A DNA stretch of 33,298 nucleotides from an uncultured Blautia sp. (GTDB taxonomy: Bacteria > Bacillota > Clostridia > Lachnospirales > Lachnospiraceae). The stretch covers positions 1 through 33,298 of the forward strand of contig CAKRVL010000021.1 of the NCBI GenBank assembly GCA_934408705.1, given 5' to 3'. The position numbers were made by a program, and so were the translations under genes. The notes below the pieces were generated by a model that saw only the letters and a list, made by a program, of their open reading frames with translations, did no database searches and was not told the DNA's origin. Positions 24,161-31,161 of this stretch are shown piece after piece (position 1 is the first letter of the stretch; the number at the start of each line of letters is the position of its first letter).

Positions 24161-25111
24161 TTATTTTTCTTCTTTTTTTATCCGTTTTTTCGCACGGTGG
24201 GCGTCGCGTTTCTGCCGGATTTCATCGGCTTCTTCTGATGTTATGTTGGTAAGCATCTTGATCACATAGTACATATTATCTTCTGTTCGCCGGATTCTGA
24301 TTTTCCCTGACACATAGCCGTGTTCCTGGCAAAGAGACACACTATAATATACCTTGGAATTATTCATAAACCATCGGATCTTCCGCTTGGCAGGATTATG
24401 GCACAAAGGACACCTTGTACTGGTTACTTCTCTGTCCTTCATGGCTTTTTCCCGGAAGTAAAATTCCCTTGACACATATTTATCATAGGTTGGATAGGAC
24501 ACATATATCTCTTCACGCCGGCTTTTAGGATTCTGATATACATCCAGGGAAGAATTTGGAAGAATATATTCATCTTCTATTTTTTGCAAAATACATGCAG
24601 TATAATACGCATCTCCCAGTGCCCGGTGAAAATCCATTTTCTTTTCTACGCCCATCTTATCTGCAGCAAATTCCAGTGCTCTTCGCTCGCCATTTTCCTC
24701 ATAGCGGAGGGCAAATAATTTCTGCACATCGTAGTAGGTCACAGGTCCCGGAATCAGGGAAAGCTGGCCATAGTATTTCATATTCCGCTGCAATTCCATC
24801 ACATCCTGGTTTCCCCATGTAAAGAAACAATATTCTTCTCCACACCATTCTATAAATTCTGCAGCAGCCTGAGGAAAAACAGTTCCATTCTGCAGATCCT
24901 TATAATTCATATGAATTACTTCATGGATACTGTCATGAATCCAGTTGTACACCTGAGGCTTGATCAGACGCTGAAAGCTATCCACAATTTCTTTCTTTTC
25001 ATTCAGTTTCACTGCGCCGATTTCTATGATTTCAAAAGGCAAACGGCTGTTGGACCACCTTTTTCCTCCCGGACTCTGATTCCATTCCAGGTCAAATACA
25101 ATGTAATTCAT
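24161..25111 (-). CDS. DEDDh 3'-5' exonuclease family protein
   Basis: This 316-residue protein is an RNase T/DnaQ-like exonuclease. The DEDDh residues are visible: D7 and E9 (FDLEWNQ), D103 (WGNQD), and H162 with D167 (HRALGDA). A C-terminal extension beyond residue ~180 carries a CPLC...C-x-x-HG set, perhaps zinc-binding, and a Lys/Arg-rich tail that could bind nucleic acid. The start is ATG 25111, with AAGGA 8 nt upstream; an upstream in-frame TTG lacks a site. It has its own promoter. Substrate (RNA or DNA) is not determined. Confidence 0.88.
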   Translation of the reverse strand: MNYIVFDLEWNQSPGGKRWSNSRLPFEIIEIGAVKLNEKKEIVDSFQRLIKPQVYNWIHDSIHEVIHMNYKDLQNGTVFPQAAAEFIEWCGEEYCFFTWGNQDVMELQRNMKYYGQLSLIPGPVTYYDVQKLFALRYEENGERRALEFAADKMGVEKKMDFHRALGDAYYTACILQKIEDEYILPNSSLDVYQNPKSRREEIYVSYPTYDKYVSREFYFREKAMKDREVTSTRCPLCHNPAKRKIRWFMNNSKVYYSVSLCQEHGYVSGKIRIRRTEDNMYYVIKMLTNITSEEADEIRQKRDAHRAKKRIKKEEK

Positions 25112-25188
25112 GATTAAAATCCTTCTCTTGGGAAAAGTTATTTCGTGCTCTTCAGACAATCTCTGCTATAGATGCCTAATTCCAAACA

Positions 25189-25217
25189 AGTATAACAGAC
25201 AGCTTAAATGATGTAAA
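25189..25217 (-). promoter_or_regulatory. Exonuclease promoter
   Basis: TTTACA (25212-25217) and TATACT (25189-25194) are 17 bp apart on the minus strand, just beyond the hsp20 terminator. Confidence 0.65.
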
Positions 25218-25228
25218 GACAAAAGAAA

Positions 25229-25253
25229 TCCTGCCGGTATGCAGCCGGCAGGA
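25229..25253 (-). terminator. hsp20 terminator
   Basis: TCCTGCCGG (25229-25237) and CCGGCAGGA (25245-25253) form a perfect 9-bp stem with a 7-nt loop. The minus strand continues TTTCTTTTG. Confidence 0.85.
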
Positions 25254-25313
25254 AATAAAAGGGGGTATGAAACAAAATCTATATAATAAACCATTTCTAT
25301 GAGCTGCTTAGCT

Positions 25314-25748
25314 TCAGCCCTCAATAGAAATAAATTTCTTCTCTTCTGGTTCTTTCTTCTTAGCTTCTTTCGGGAAGGTAACTACAAGAACACCATTATC
25401 ATATTTCGCATGAATATCCTCATGCTCTACATCTTTACCTACATAGAAGCTTCTGGAGCACTGTCCGGTATAACGTTCTCTGTGGATAAATTTACCATTA
25501 TTATCCTTCTCATCCTTATTCTCAGTTCTTGCAGCCTGAATGTTAAGATAACCATCCTTCAGCTGGATCTTTACATCCTCTTTATGAAATCCAGGAAGCT
25601 CAACACTCAGCTCGTAATTTCCATCAATTTCCTTAATATCAGTCTTCATCAGTTCAGCTGCTCTGTAACCTCTGTTATTCTCTCTTTCTGCAGGTAATCT
25701 CATCCAATCATCAAATAAGTTTTCTCCAAAAATACTAGGCATTAACAT
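25314..25748 (-). CDS. hsp20: Small heat-shock protein, Hsp20/alpha-crystallin family
   Basis: This 144-residue ATP-independent chaperone holds unfolding proteins in a refoldable state. The alpha-crystallin domain runs from about residue 36 to 130 and includes the VELPGFHKEDVKIQLKDG strands and the NGVLVVTFPK motif. The C-terminal I-x-I motif needed for oligomer assembly is present as ISI. AGGAGG lies 8 nt before the ATG at 25748 (Met3 is also possible). It is expressed from a consensus promoter overlapped by a CIRCE element, so HrcA repression is expected. A clear terminator follows; single-gene unit. Confidence 0.95.
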   Translation of the reverse strand: MLMPSIFGENLFDDWMRLPAERENNRGYRAAELMKTDIKEIDGNYELSVELPGFHKEDVKIQLKDGYLNIQAARTENKDEKDNNGKFIHRERYTGQCSRSFYVGKDVEHEDIHAKYDNGVLVVTFPKEAKKKEPEEKKFISIEG

Positions 25749-25841
25749 AACTCATTCCTCCTTATATTGTGAACACTTGTGTTTTATTAACATATCCAAT
25801 GAACCTGAAAGATTTATTTCTTCTTCCTTTGTTCTGTATGT

Positions 25842-25870
25842 ACTATAACACGCATTGTTAGCACTGTCAA
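25842..25870 (-). promoter_or_regulatory. hsp20 promoter
   Basis: TTGACA (25865-25870) and TATAGT (25842-25847) are 17 bp apart on the minus strand. The -35 lies inside the CIRCE spacer, so HrcA binding should block polymerase. Confidence 0.88.
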
Positions 25871-25884
25871 GATGTGAGTGCTAA
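25858..25884. promoter_or_regulatory. CIRCE element (HrcA operator)
   Basis: TTAGCACTG-N9-GAGTGCTAA matches the consensus TTAGCACTC-N9-GAGTGCTAA at 17 of 18 positions, with the mismatch at the inner end of the left arm. Confidence 0.93.
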
Positions 25885-25895
25885 TTTTTTGTGAA

Positions 25896-25970
25896 GAATT
25901 TGTGAACCAAGAATTTGTGAAACCAGAATTTGTGAAACCTGAATTTGTGAAACCTGAATTTGTGAAACCC
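25896..25970. repeat. Five-copy 15-bp tandem repeat, unit GAATTTGTGAAACCT
   Basis: Five contiguous 15-bp units begin at 25896, 25911, 25926, 25941 and 25956. The first differs at two positions plus its end base, the others only in the last base. A partial unit (TTTGTGAA) precedes them. It lies between the CIRCE element and the Fur-type operators. The unit length is a multiple of three, so a minus-strand frame reads repeated GFTNS, but no ribosome site supports translation. Confidence 0.9.
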
Positions 25971-26015
25971 TGAAATATAGTTCTCAGAGCAAATGATCCT
26001 ATTCGCCCCAATAAT

Positions 26016-26030
26016 TGCAAGCCGTTTGCA
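26016..26030. promoter_or_regulatory. Candidate Fur-family operator, copy 1
   Basis: TGCAAGCCGTTTGCA shares the TTGCAA-n5-TTTGCATTT layout with the copies at 26073 and 28631. Five bases at each end are a perfect dyad; the centre is imperfect. Confidence 0.5.
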
Positions 26031-26072
26031 TTTATCAAAATAGCACGTTAACTTGTAAGCATCAATATTATT

Positions 26073-26087
26073 TGCAAATAATTTGCA
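26073..26087. promoter_or_regulatory. Candidate Fur-family operator, copy 2 (perfect 7-1-7 dyad)
   Basis: TGCAAAT-A-ATTTGCA is a perfect 7-1-7 palindrome, the geometry bound by Fur, Zur and PerR dimers. It lies 22 bp upstream of the -35 of the Fur-family gene, suggesting autoregulation. Confidence 0.7.
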
Positions 26088-26109
26088 TTTTTATTTTTCA
26101 GGGATGGAA

Positions 26110-26138
26110 TTGACGCGTTCAGAATAAAAGGATAAAAT
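26110..26138 (+). promoter_or_regulatory. Fur-family gene promoter
   Basis: TTGACG (26110-26115) and TAAAAT (26133-26138) are 17 bp apart, 34 bp before the start codon. Confidence 0.72.
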
Positions 26139-26172
26139 AAATAGAAAAAACACAAACGAAGGGGAGAAAGCA

Positions 26173-26595
26173 ATGGCTGAGCGAAAACCATATACCACAA
26201 AAACAAGACAGATTATTCTGGAATATCTGAAAAGACAACAAGCTGTTACGGTCAGTGTATCTGACATTGAAAAATATTTGAAAGATGAGGGAATTAAGGT
26301 AAATACAACAACCGTATATCGATACCTTGACAAACTCTGTACAGAACATATTGTAATTAAATATCCGGACCTGAATTCCGACAAAGCCGTATTTCAGTTC
26401 GCCGGTGAAGAAAAGAAATGTACAGAACATCTGCATCTGAAATGTATCAAATGCGGTAAAGTTGTACATCTGGACTGTGACTTTATGGATGAATTAAAAG
26501 AGCACCTGTATCGGGATCACGGATTCCGTTTGCAGTGCAATGGAGATATGCTTCATGGAATCTGCCAGGACTGTGAAGAAAAAGAAGCTCCGTAA
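26173..26595 (+). CDS. Fur-family metalloregulator (Fur/Zur/PerR group)
   Basis: This 140-residue DNA-binding repressor has an N-terminal winged helix (about 1-80; recognition helix in NTTTVYRYLDKL) and a C-terminal metal-binding dimer domain. The structural zinc site is complete: C91-x-x-C94 and C131-x-x-C134. Likely sensing ligands include H86, H88, H99 and H116, with extra cysteines C83 and C102 that are more usual for Zur-like zinc sensing; this is inference. The ATG follows GGGGAG. A perfect 7-1-7 dyad lies in its upstream region, and related dyads also lie before it and before the yibE-like gene, so these may be its targets. It could equally be a Fur or PerR; the metal is not decided by sequence. 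Confidence 0.92.
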   Translation: MAERKPYTTKTRQIILEYLKRQQAVTVSVSDIEKYLKDEGIKVNTTTVYRYLDKLCTEHIVIKYPDLNSDKAVFQFAGEEKKCTEHLHLKCIKCGKVVHLDCDFMDELKEHLYRDHGFRLQCNGDMLHGICQDCEEKEAP

Positions 26596-26619
26596 CTGTG
26601 AGCGTACTGAACAGTTACG
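26591..26619. terminator. Hairpin after the Fur-family gene
   Basis: CGTAACTGT (26591-26599) and ACAGTTACG (26611-26619) form a perfect 9-bp stem with an 11-nt loop that overlaps the stop codon region. The tail AATCTTCTTC is only partly T-rich. Confidence 0.6.
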
Positions 26620-26661
26620 AATCTTCTTCACAATCCTAACAGTCTTATAAAGGACAGGACA

Positions 26662-27444
26662 TTATAAAATCTCAGATTTGTTTTCTTCCGAACCAATATG
26701 TCTGATCTGCCAGATAATGCATTTAACTGATACCGGAACTGTAACAAGGCAGGCAATGGCACCAGATAACATAATCGCAACATCCTGAAACAGAAATCTG
26801 GAATTAAGAATGCTTTCCAGATTATATTGCTGTGTCTGCACATAGGAAAATAATAAAATACTTCCTCCAAGATAGGCAAAAAGCAGGGTATTTACTGTTG
26901 TACCTATGATTTCTTTTCCAACCTGATAACCTGATGAAGTAAGTTCCCTGTCCGTCAGACTTTTTTTATGGATCCAGACTTCATACACAGATGAGATTAC
27001 AGATAATGCAGTATCAATAACAGCTCCCAGAGTACTGAAAACACTCACAAAAACTGCCACATGAAGCATATTGATACTGATATCTGTGTTGTAATAGTAC
27101 ATAAAATCATCTTCTGAAATCTGAAGTTCATTTAATCCATAGCTTCCTGCTCTCCATGTAATAATATAAATTGGAATAAACAGAATCAACATTACAAGCA
27201 ATGTTGCCAGGAAAGCAGCTCGCGTTTTGGAATTATTGCCATTCTGATAAAACAGCGAATTATAACAGACACCGGCTCCTGCCGCCAGTATCAGAAGCAG
27301 CGCAGGAAATCCGGATGACATCAGTATAACTGAAAAAAACAGAATAATAATATTACCGGCCAGTGTCATAATCGAAACAGCCCCGCGATCTCCGCCAATC
27401 GTAATCATCAGAAATAATAACACTAATGCAAGAAAAAGAATCAT
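26662..27444 (-). CDS. YibE/F-like membrane protein, second of pair
   Basis: This 260-residue integral membrane protein has about seven hydrophobic segments, the first at residues 2-15. It belongs to the YibE/F-like family, whose function is unknown. The conserved block GAVIDTALSVISSVYEV with the following SGYQVGKEIIGTTVNTLLFAYLG matches a block of the upstream protein, so the two are tandem paralogues or partner subunits. The start is ATG 27444, with AAGGAG 9 nt upstream, overlapping the previous stop by 4 bases; a longer in-frame version is rejected for lack of a site. Translational coupling suggests a complex. A transporter role, perhaps for a metal in view of the nearby Fur-family regulator, is only inference. 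Confidence 0.82.
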   Translation of the reverse strand: MILFLALVLLFLMITIGGDRGAVSIMTLAGNIIILFFSVILMSSGFPALLLILAAGAGVCYNSLFYQNGNNSKTRAAFLATLLVMLILFIPIYIITWRAGSYGLNELQISEDDFMYYYNTDISINMLHVAVFVSVFSTLGAVIDTALSVISSVYEVWIHKKSLTDRELTSSGYQVGKEIIGTTVNTLLFAYLGGSILLFSYVQTQQYNLESILNSRFLFQDVAIMLSGAIACLVTVPVSVKCIIWQIRHIGSEENKSEIL

Positions 27445-28541
27445 TTTTTGCCACTCCTTTTCAGTGATGGTATTTTCATAATAATCGAAGCAATCAAAAC
27501 AGATACCGGGATTGCCAGTACTATTCCTATACTTTCTACCAGAAAACGGCAAATATCATATGGAATGTGGTACCTTACAAGTGTTATAAATCTGATCTCA
27601 TTATTCATTTTAAGTATAAACATCGGGATCATGCCACTTGCCAGAACAAACAACAGTACATTTATCATGGTTCCCATAATATCATATCCAATTTCCCTTC
27701 CCGAATGTATCAGCTTTCTTATAGAAACCGATGGATTTTTGCGAACAATTTCGCCTGTTGCCGCACTGATGGTTACTGTTACATCCATAATTGCTCCAAG
27801 CCCTGTCAGCATAATATCCATCCAGAATATATCCGCTGAATTACTCATGCTTCCAAGGTATTCCAGATTAGAATAATCTAAATCTCCATACCTGTGAGCG
27901 GAAAGATCAAACAGCGTCATAATCAGGAAAAGGACGCACAGAGTCGAAAGGACTGATGCCCATGTTTTCCTGTGAATTCCATTCAGACAGATTAATGTGG
28001 TCAATGAAAAAAGAAGTACAATTACATTACATATCTTCAGAATATTCTTTCCATCTCCCAAAAGTTTAAATCCATACACAAAGATCAGTGTATTCAGTAT
28101 CACTGATATGATCGTATAAAATCCCTGTCTACCCGTAATATAAATCAGAAGAAGAAGCAGAGCACCACCCATTACAACCAGATAAGTGTCGCGTTTTACA
28201 GAACGTATAGTTCTCCCAGGTCTGTCTTTTGAACCATTCAGAAGAACCGTGTCTCCTTTATGATATTTCTGCGTCTGAACCTGTGAAGAAGTGTATTCGT
28301 TAGAAAGTGCAACTTCTTTACCTTTATATACACCGTTCAATATCCGGGCTGTAATTTCCTGAGTATAATAATGTTCTTCTGCGTCTCTGGTTCCCTCTCT
28401 GCTCATCGTTTCCTTTTCTGATACAGAACATATCTTTGCCAGAGGAGTATGGTAAAATCTGGCATTAAAGCAGGTAAATATGACGCAGATAATATAGATG
28501 CCTGCTAAAAGATATTTTTTATGAGATAGACAAAATTTCAT
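27441..28541 (-). CDS. YibE/F-like membrane protein, first of pair
   Basis: This 366-residue protein has an N-terminal membrane segment (about 10-28), an extracellular beta-rich domain (about 35-118: TARILNGVYKGKEVALSNEY and the KGDTVLL-type small fold), then about seven membrane segments. The family core GLGAIMDVTVTISAATGEI is followed by SGREIGYDIMGTMINVLLFVLASG. AAGGAG precedes the ATG by 12 nt, rather far. A promoter and a Fur-type dyad lie ~75-100 bp upstream. The pair has no reaction assigned; the extracellular module is present only in this member, which suggests a division of labour. Confidence 0.85.
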   Translation of the reverse strand: MKFCLSHKKYLLAGIYIICVIFTCFNARFYHTPLAKICSVSEKETMSREGTRDAEEHYYTQEITARILNGVYKGKEVALSNEYTSSQVQTQKYHKGDTVLLNGSKDRPGRTIRSVKRDTYLVVMGGALLLLLIYITGRQGFYTIISVILNTLIFVYGFKLLGDGKNILKICNVIVLLFSLTTLICLNGIHRKTWASVLSTLCVLFLIMTLFDLSAHRYGDLDYSNLEYLGSMSNSADIFWMDIMLTGLGAIMDVTVTISAATGEIVRKNPSVSIRKLIHSGREIGYDIMGTMINVLLFVLASGMIPMFILKMNNEIRFITLVRYHIPYDICRFLVESIGIVLAIPVSVLIASIIMKIPSLKRSGKK

Positions 28542-28594
28542 CGAATTTATTTTCTCCTTACAGATTAACCGTTACTGTTCCTTGCCAATATCGC

Positions 28595-28623
28595 ATTGTA
28601 CACTTTTATTCGATATTGGTCAA
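28595..28623 (-). promoter_or_regulatory. yibE-like operon promoter
   Basis: TTGACC (28618-28623) and TACAAT (28595-28600) are 17 bp apart on the minus strand. A perfect 9-bp inverted repeat, CCAATATCG/CGATATTGG (28585-28593, 28611-28619), brackets the -10. Confidence 0.75.
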
Positions 28624-28630
28624 TATGATT

Positions 28631-28645
28631 TGCAAGCAATTTGCA
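28631..28645. promoter_or_regulatory. Candidate Fur-family operator, copy 3
   Basis: TGCAAGCAATTTGCA ends 7 bp upstream of the yibE-like -35. It shares the TTTGCAA-n4-TTTGCATTTT frame with the dyad in front of the Fur-family gene 2.5 kb away. Confidence 0.6.
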
Positions 28646-29036
28646 TTTTGTAAAAAATTATTCTTTTCACATGGAGGCAAACAATAAATGACAGTGGATA
28701 ACCAGAAAAAGCCAGAGATTAAATGCTGATAACACCCGGATAAAATCCACAAAAATGCTGTTATCTGGATAAAACTAAGGAGTTATGTTTCAGTAATCCA
28801 AAACCCCAAAGTACTTGACAGCCAAACTGAGAAATTATCCACTTTTTATACTAAAACGATAATGAAACAGAAATTTTATTTTCTCTGTTTTGCCGAAAAA
28901 TCAAGATGTCATTAACGGGGTACTGAATAGTTACGATTATTCGCAATATTCGATTCATCCACCCAATTACACAAAATCACAATCGTCTCATAATTTACAT
29001 TGATATATGTACGCCACCTTTACGTCCGCCAAACGA

Positions 29037-29065
29037 TTGTGAATGCATTCATAATTTGTTATAAT
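29037..29065 (+). promoter_or_regulatory. Promoter of the DUF3786-like gene with inverted repeat over -35
   Basis: TTGTGA (29037-29042) and TATAAT (29060-29065) are 17 bp apart. The right arm of the perfect inverted repeat TCACAATCGT/ACGATTGTGA (28977-28986, 29033-29042) covers the -35, as an operator would. Confidence 0.68.
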
Positions 29066-29136
29066 TTTCTGAAAGGAATTACAACTTAATATTTACCAGA
29101 ATAAAAAGCAACATTGCACAGACGAGGTACAGACAT

Positions 29137-29775
29137 ATGGCTAAACATTTTACAGATAATTATGAAAAACAAATATATATCGGAAGGAAATTGTTCTTGA
29201 AATATGACCAGGATATGCTGATAAAGAAATATAGCTTAAAGAACGATCCGGAATATCTGTACCTGGATTATATTGGAACAGAATATAGAATCAACCGCGT
29301 GGATGGTTCCATAGAATATATGAATGAAGAAGCATGGCAGACCTGCCGGGAATATTCAATCGTTATGACGATCTACGATCTGCTCTGCTACTCAGAAGAT
29401 AAACCGCTGCCCCCACTGACCGGACAGTGGCAGCCGATAAACAGATTTGTGCCCAGCGGCAGCAGTCCATCTGCAAATGTGTTCGCTTCAAAATACGAAT
29501 CCATTTTTTCAGGCAAAACAGATACCGTCAGCCAGGCTTGTCTCTGCCTTGGAGGGAAATTACAAAAACGTCTGGCTGGCGCTGATCTGACCTTTAAAAT
29601 GCCTGTTATGGGCAATTTTTCCGTATTATTTCAATTCTGGGATGAGGATGAGGAATTCCCTGCAAAAATCTTATTGTTGTGGGACAAGGCATCCTTATCG
29701 TATCTTCACTTTGAAACAACCTTTTATCTTCAGGGAGATTTACTGGAAGCAATATTACAGAAAATCAATGGTTAA
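29137..29775 (+). CDS. DUF3786-like protein, unknown function
   Basis: This soluble 212-residue protein has no signal peptide or membrane segment. It contains a central YDLLCYSEDKPLPPLTG stretch, a G-K-rich middle and an FSVLFQFWDEDEEFPAKILLLWD block in the C-terminal half; together these fit the DUF3786 family of anaerobic bacteria, which has no assigned reaction. GAGG lies 9 nt before the ATG. It has its own promoter with an operator-like inverted repeat over the -35. It is followed by an ATCATGG/CCATGAT hairpin and then the four-armed element. Confidence 0.75.
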   Translation: MAKHFTDNYEKQIYIGRKLFLKYDQDMLIKKYSLKNDPEYLYLDYIGTEYRINRVDGSIEYMNEEAWQTCREYSIVMTIYDLLCYSEDKPLPPLTGQWQPINRFVPSGSSPSANVFASKYESIFSGKTDTVSQACLCLGGKLQKRLAGADLTFKMPVMGNFSVLFQFWDEDEEFPAKILLLWDKASLSYLHFETTFYLQGDLLEAILQKING

Positions 29776-29803
29776 TCATGGCTTCTTTCTGTAAATAATA
29801 CCA

Positions 29804-29971
29804 TGATACCAGTGTCAAAAGGTCAAAAAGCTGTTCGTGCTTGCACGATAAGGCTTTTGAACTTGGGACACGCCAAATATGAGAAAGTAGCGATTTACAC
29901 AGTAAATCAGCGGATTTCGAATATTTGGAGGATTGCGGGAGCAACGTAGTTGCGTAGCAATCCGGGTATCA
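29804..29971. repeat. 168-nt four-armed structured element
   Basis: A closing stem TGATACC/GGTATCA (29804-29810, 29965-29971) encloses three arms. Arm 1: GTGTC/GACAC (29812-29816, 29867-29871), with inner TCAAAA/TTTTGA and TCGTG/CACGA. Arm 2: CCAAATAT/ATATTTGG (29873-29880, 29921-29928), with GATTTAC/GTAAATC inside. Arm 3: GGATTGC/GCAATCC (29930-29936, 29957-29963), with GCAAC/GTTGC inside. Each junction linker is exactly one base (29811, 29872, 29929, 29964). It lies between two convergent genes and lacks a T-run on either side. It could be a structured RNA or a small hairpin-based mobile repeat; the strand is undetermined. Confidence 0.75.
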
Positions 29972-29992
29972 AAACTACTTAAGATATGCTTT

Positions 29993-31093
29993 TCATACTT
30001 CTCCCAAATAATATCTGCCATATGCGTCTGCTGCCTTGATCGCTGCAAATACACTCTCAGGGGTAACTGTGAATGGCATATTGTGAAGTGTATCACCCTC
30101 CGCACATGCAGCTTTGGCAACTTCCATAAGCTGTTCATCTGTTGCTTTGCCAGCTCCAAGCTCTTCAAGAGTAACCGGCAGTCCCACTTCTATACACCAC
30201 ATAATAATTTCTTCAAGCTCTTCCTGTGGAATATTTTCCAGTACCAGCTGTGTCAGCGTTCCAAATGCAACCTTTTCTCCATGATACATATGATGGCATT
30301 CTTCCAGTACAGTAAGCCCATTGTGGATTGCATGGGCTCCTGCAAGTCCGGCACTTTCAAATCCAATTCCGGAAAGCAACGTATTTGCTTCAATGATCTT
30401 TTCTACTGCCGGAGTGCATACACCAGCTTCCAGAGCAATTTTAGCCTTTACTCCTTCTTCCATCAGAGTATCGAAGCAGAGCTCTGCCAGCGCCATAGCT
30501 GCTCCTGTTATATTTCCTCCTGCGCAAGAGGTTGCACCACTTCTCTTACATGCTCTGGCCTCAAAATAAGTGGCAAGCGCGTCACCCATCCCCGCTACAG
30601 TCAATCTGACAGGAGATTTTGCAATAATATCTGTATCCATCATAACAAGATTCGGATTAGAAGGAAGGAATAAATATTTCTCAAAAACGCCTTCTTCCGT
30701 ATAAATTACAGATAACGCACTGCAGGGAGCATCTGTGGATGCAATCGTCGGGCAGATAAATACCTGTGTTCCAGCATAATGCGCAACAGCTTTCGCCGTA
30801 TCAAAAATCTTGCCGCCACCAATACCAATGGTAAGATCGCAGTCATTGTCCTTTACAACCTTCAGAAGTCGGTCAATCTCACTGTTGCAGCATTCACCAT
30901 TGAAATAATCAAATACTACCTCACAGCTGCTTTTGGCAAAACTATCCTCGATTATTTTACCAATTCTCTTATAACCACCCTGACTGATCAGAACCAGTGC
31001 TTTTTTGCCTGCTTCTGCAGCATATTTGCCAATGTTTTTCATTTCGCCTGCACCCTGTACATATTTAGATGGGCTGATTAAAATTTTTGCCAT
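29993..31093 (-). CDS. gldA: Glycerol dehydrogenase, iron/zinc alcohol dehydrogenase family
   Basis: This 366-residue cytoplasmic enzyme oxidises glycerol to dihydroxyacetone with NAD+ (reversible). The nucleotide-binding GIGGGKIFDTAKA is at 90-102, and PTIASTDAPCSALSVIY follows. The metal ligands of the family line up as D171, H254 (AGAHAIHNG) and H271 (HHMYHGEKVAFG), so it should be active. Length is normal. AAAGGAG lies 7-8 nt before the ATG. It is a single gene; no dihydroxyacetone kinase or glycerol transporter is nearby. A consensus -35 sits inside a large inverted repeat upstream. Confidence 0.95.
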   Translation of the reverse strand: MAKILISPSKYVQGAGEMKNIGKYAAEAGKKALVLISQGGYKRIGKIIEDSFAKSSCEVVFDYFNGECCNSEIDRLLKVVKDNDCDLTIGIGGGKIFDTAKAVAHYAGTQVFICPTIASTDAPCSALSVIYTEEGVFEKYLFLPSNPNLVMMDTDIIAKSPVRLTVAGMGDALATYFEARACKRSGATSCAGGNITGAAMALAELCFDTLMEEGVKAKIALEAGVCTPAVEKIIEANTLLSGIGFESAGLAGAHAIHNGLTVLEECHHMYHGEKVAFGTLTQLVLENIPQEELEEIIMWCIEVGLPVTLEELGAGKATDEQLMEVAKAACAEGDTLHNMPFTVTPESVFAAIKAADAYGRYYLGEV

Positions 31094-31161
31094 TAAAATT
31101 CTCCTTTCTACGTTTGTATTAGCATCATCATTTTCCGGTATTTCTATCCCTTCTTATACAC

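Larger units (their letters stand above)
25749..26172. other. Divergent regulatory region (hsp20 / Fur-family gene)
   Basis: These 424 bases hold, left to right, the hsp20 5' region and promoter, CIRCE, the 15-bp tandem repeat, two TTTGCA-type dyads (26016-26030, 26073-26087) and the promoter of the Fur-family gene. No convincing gene is present. Confidence 0.8.
28542..29136. other. Divergent intergenic region (yibE-like / DUF3786-like)
   Basis: These 595 AT-rich bases hold the yibE-like promoter and operator at the left. The middle has GATAACA/TGTTATC stems and two TTATCCACT words (28693-28701 reversed, 28835-28843), one base off a DnaA box. A 17-bp near-copy of the Fur-gene hairpin is at 28920-28936. 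At the right lie a 10-bp inverted repeat (28977-28986, 29033-29042) and the promoter of the next gene. No gene is visible. Confidence 0.6.

Noticed and set aside
25814..26038. A 74-codon minus-strand frame with repeated GFTNS pentapeptides
   Set aside because: It has a TTG start, no ribosome site, and runs through the hsp20 promoter and CIRCE element. The repeats are better read as DNA-level tandem units.
28693..28843. Two DnaA-box-like words (TTATCCACT) in the yibE/DUF3786 gap
   Set aside because: Each is one base off consensus, there are only two, and no dnaA, dnaN or plasmid replication gene is near. Chance in AT-rich DNA is adequate.
29804..29971. tRNA or tRNA-like gene, because of the cloverleaf shape
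   Set aside because: It is 168 bases, the arm sizes are wrong, and no anticodon loop, T-loop or CCA end can be recognised.
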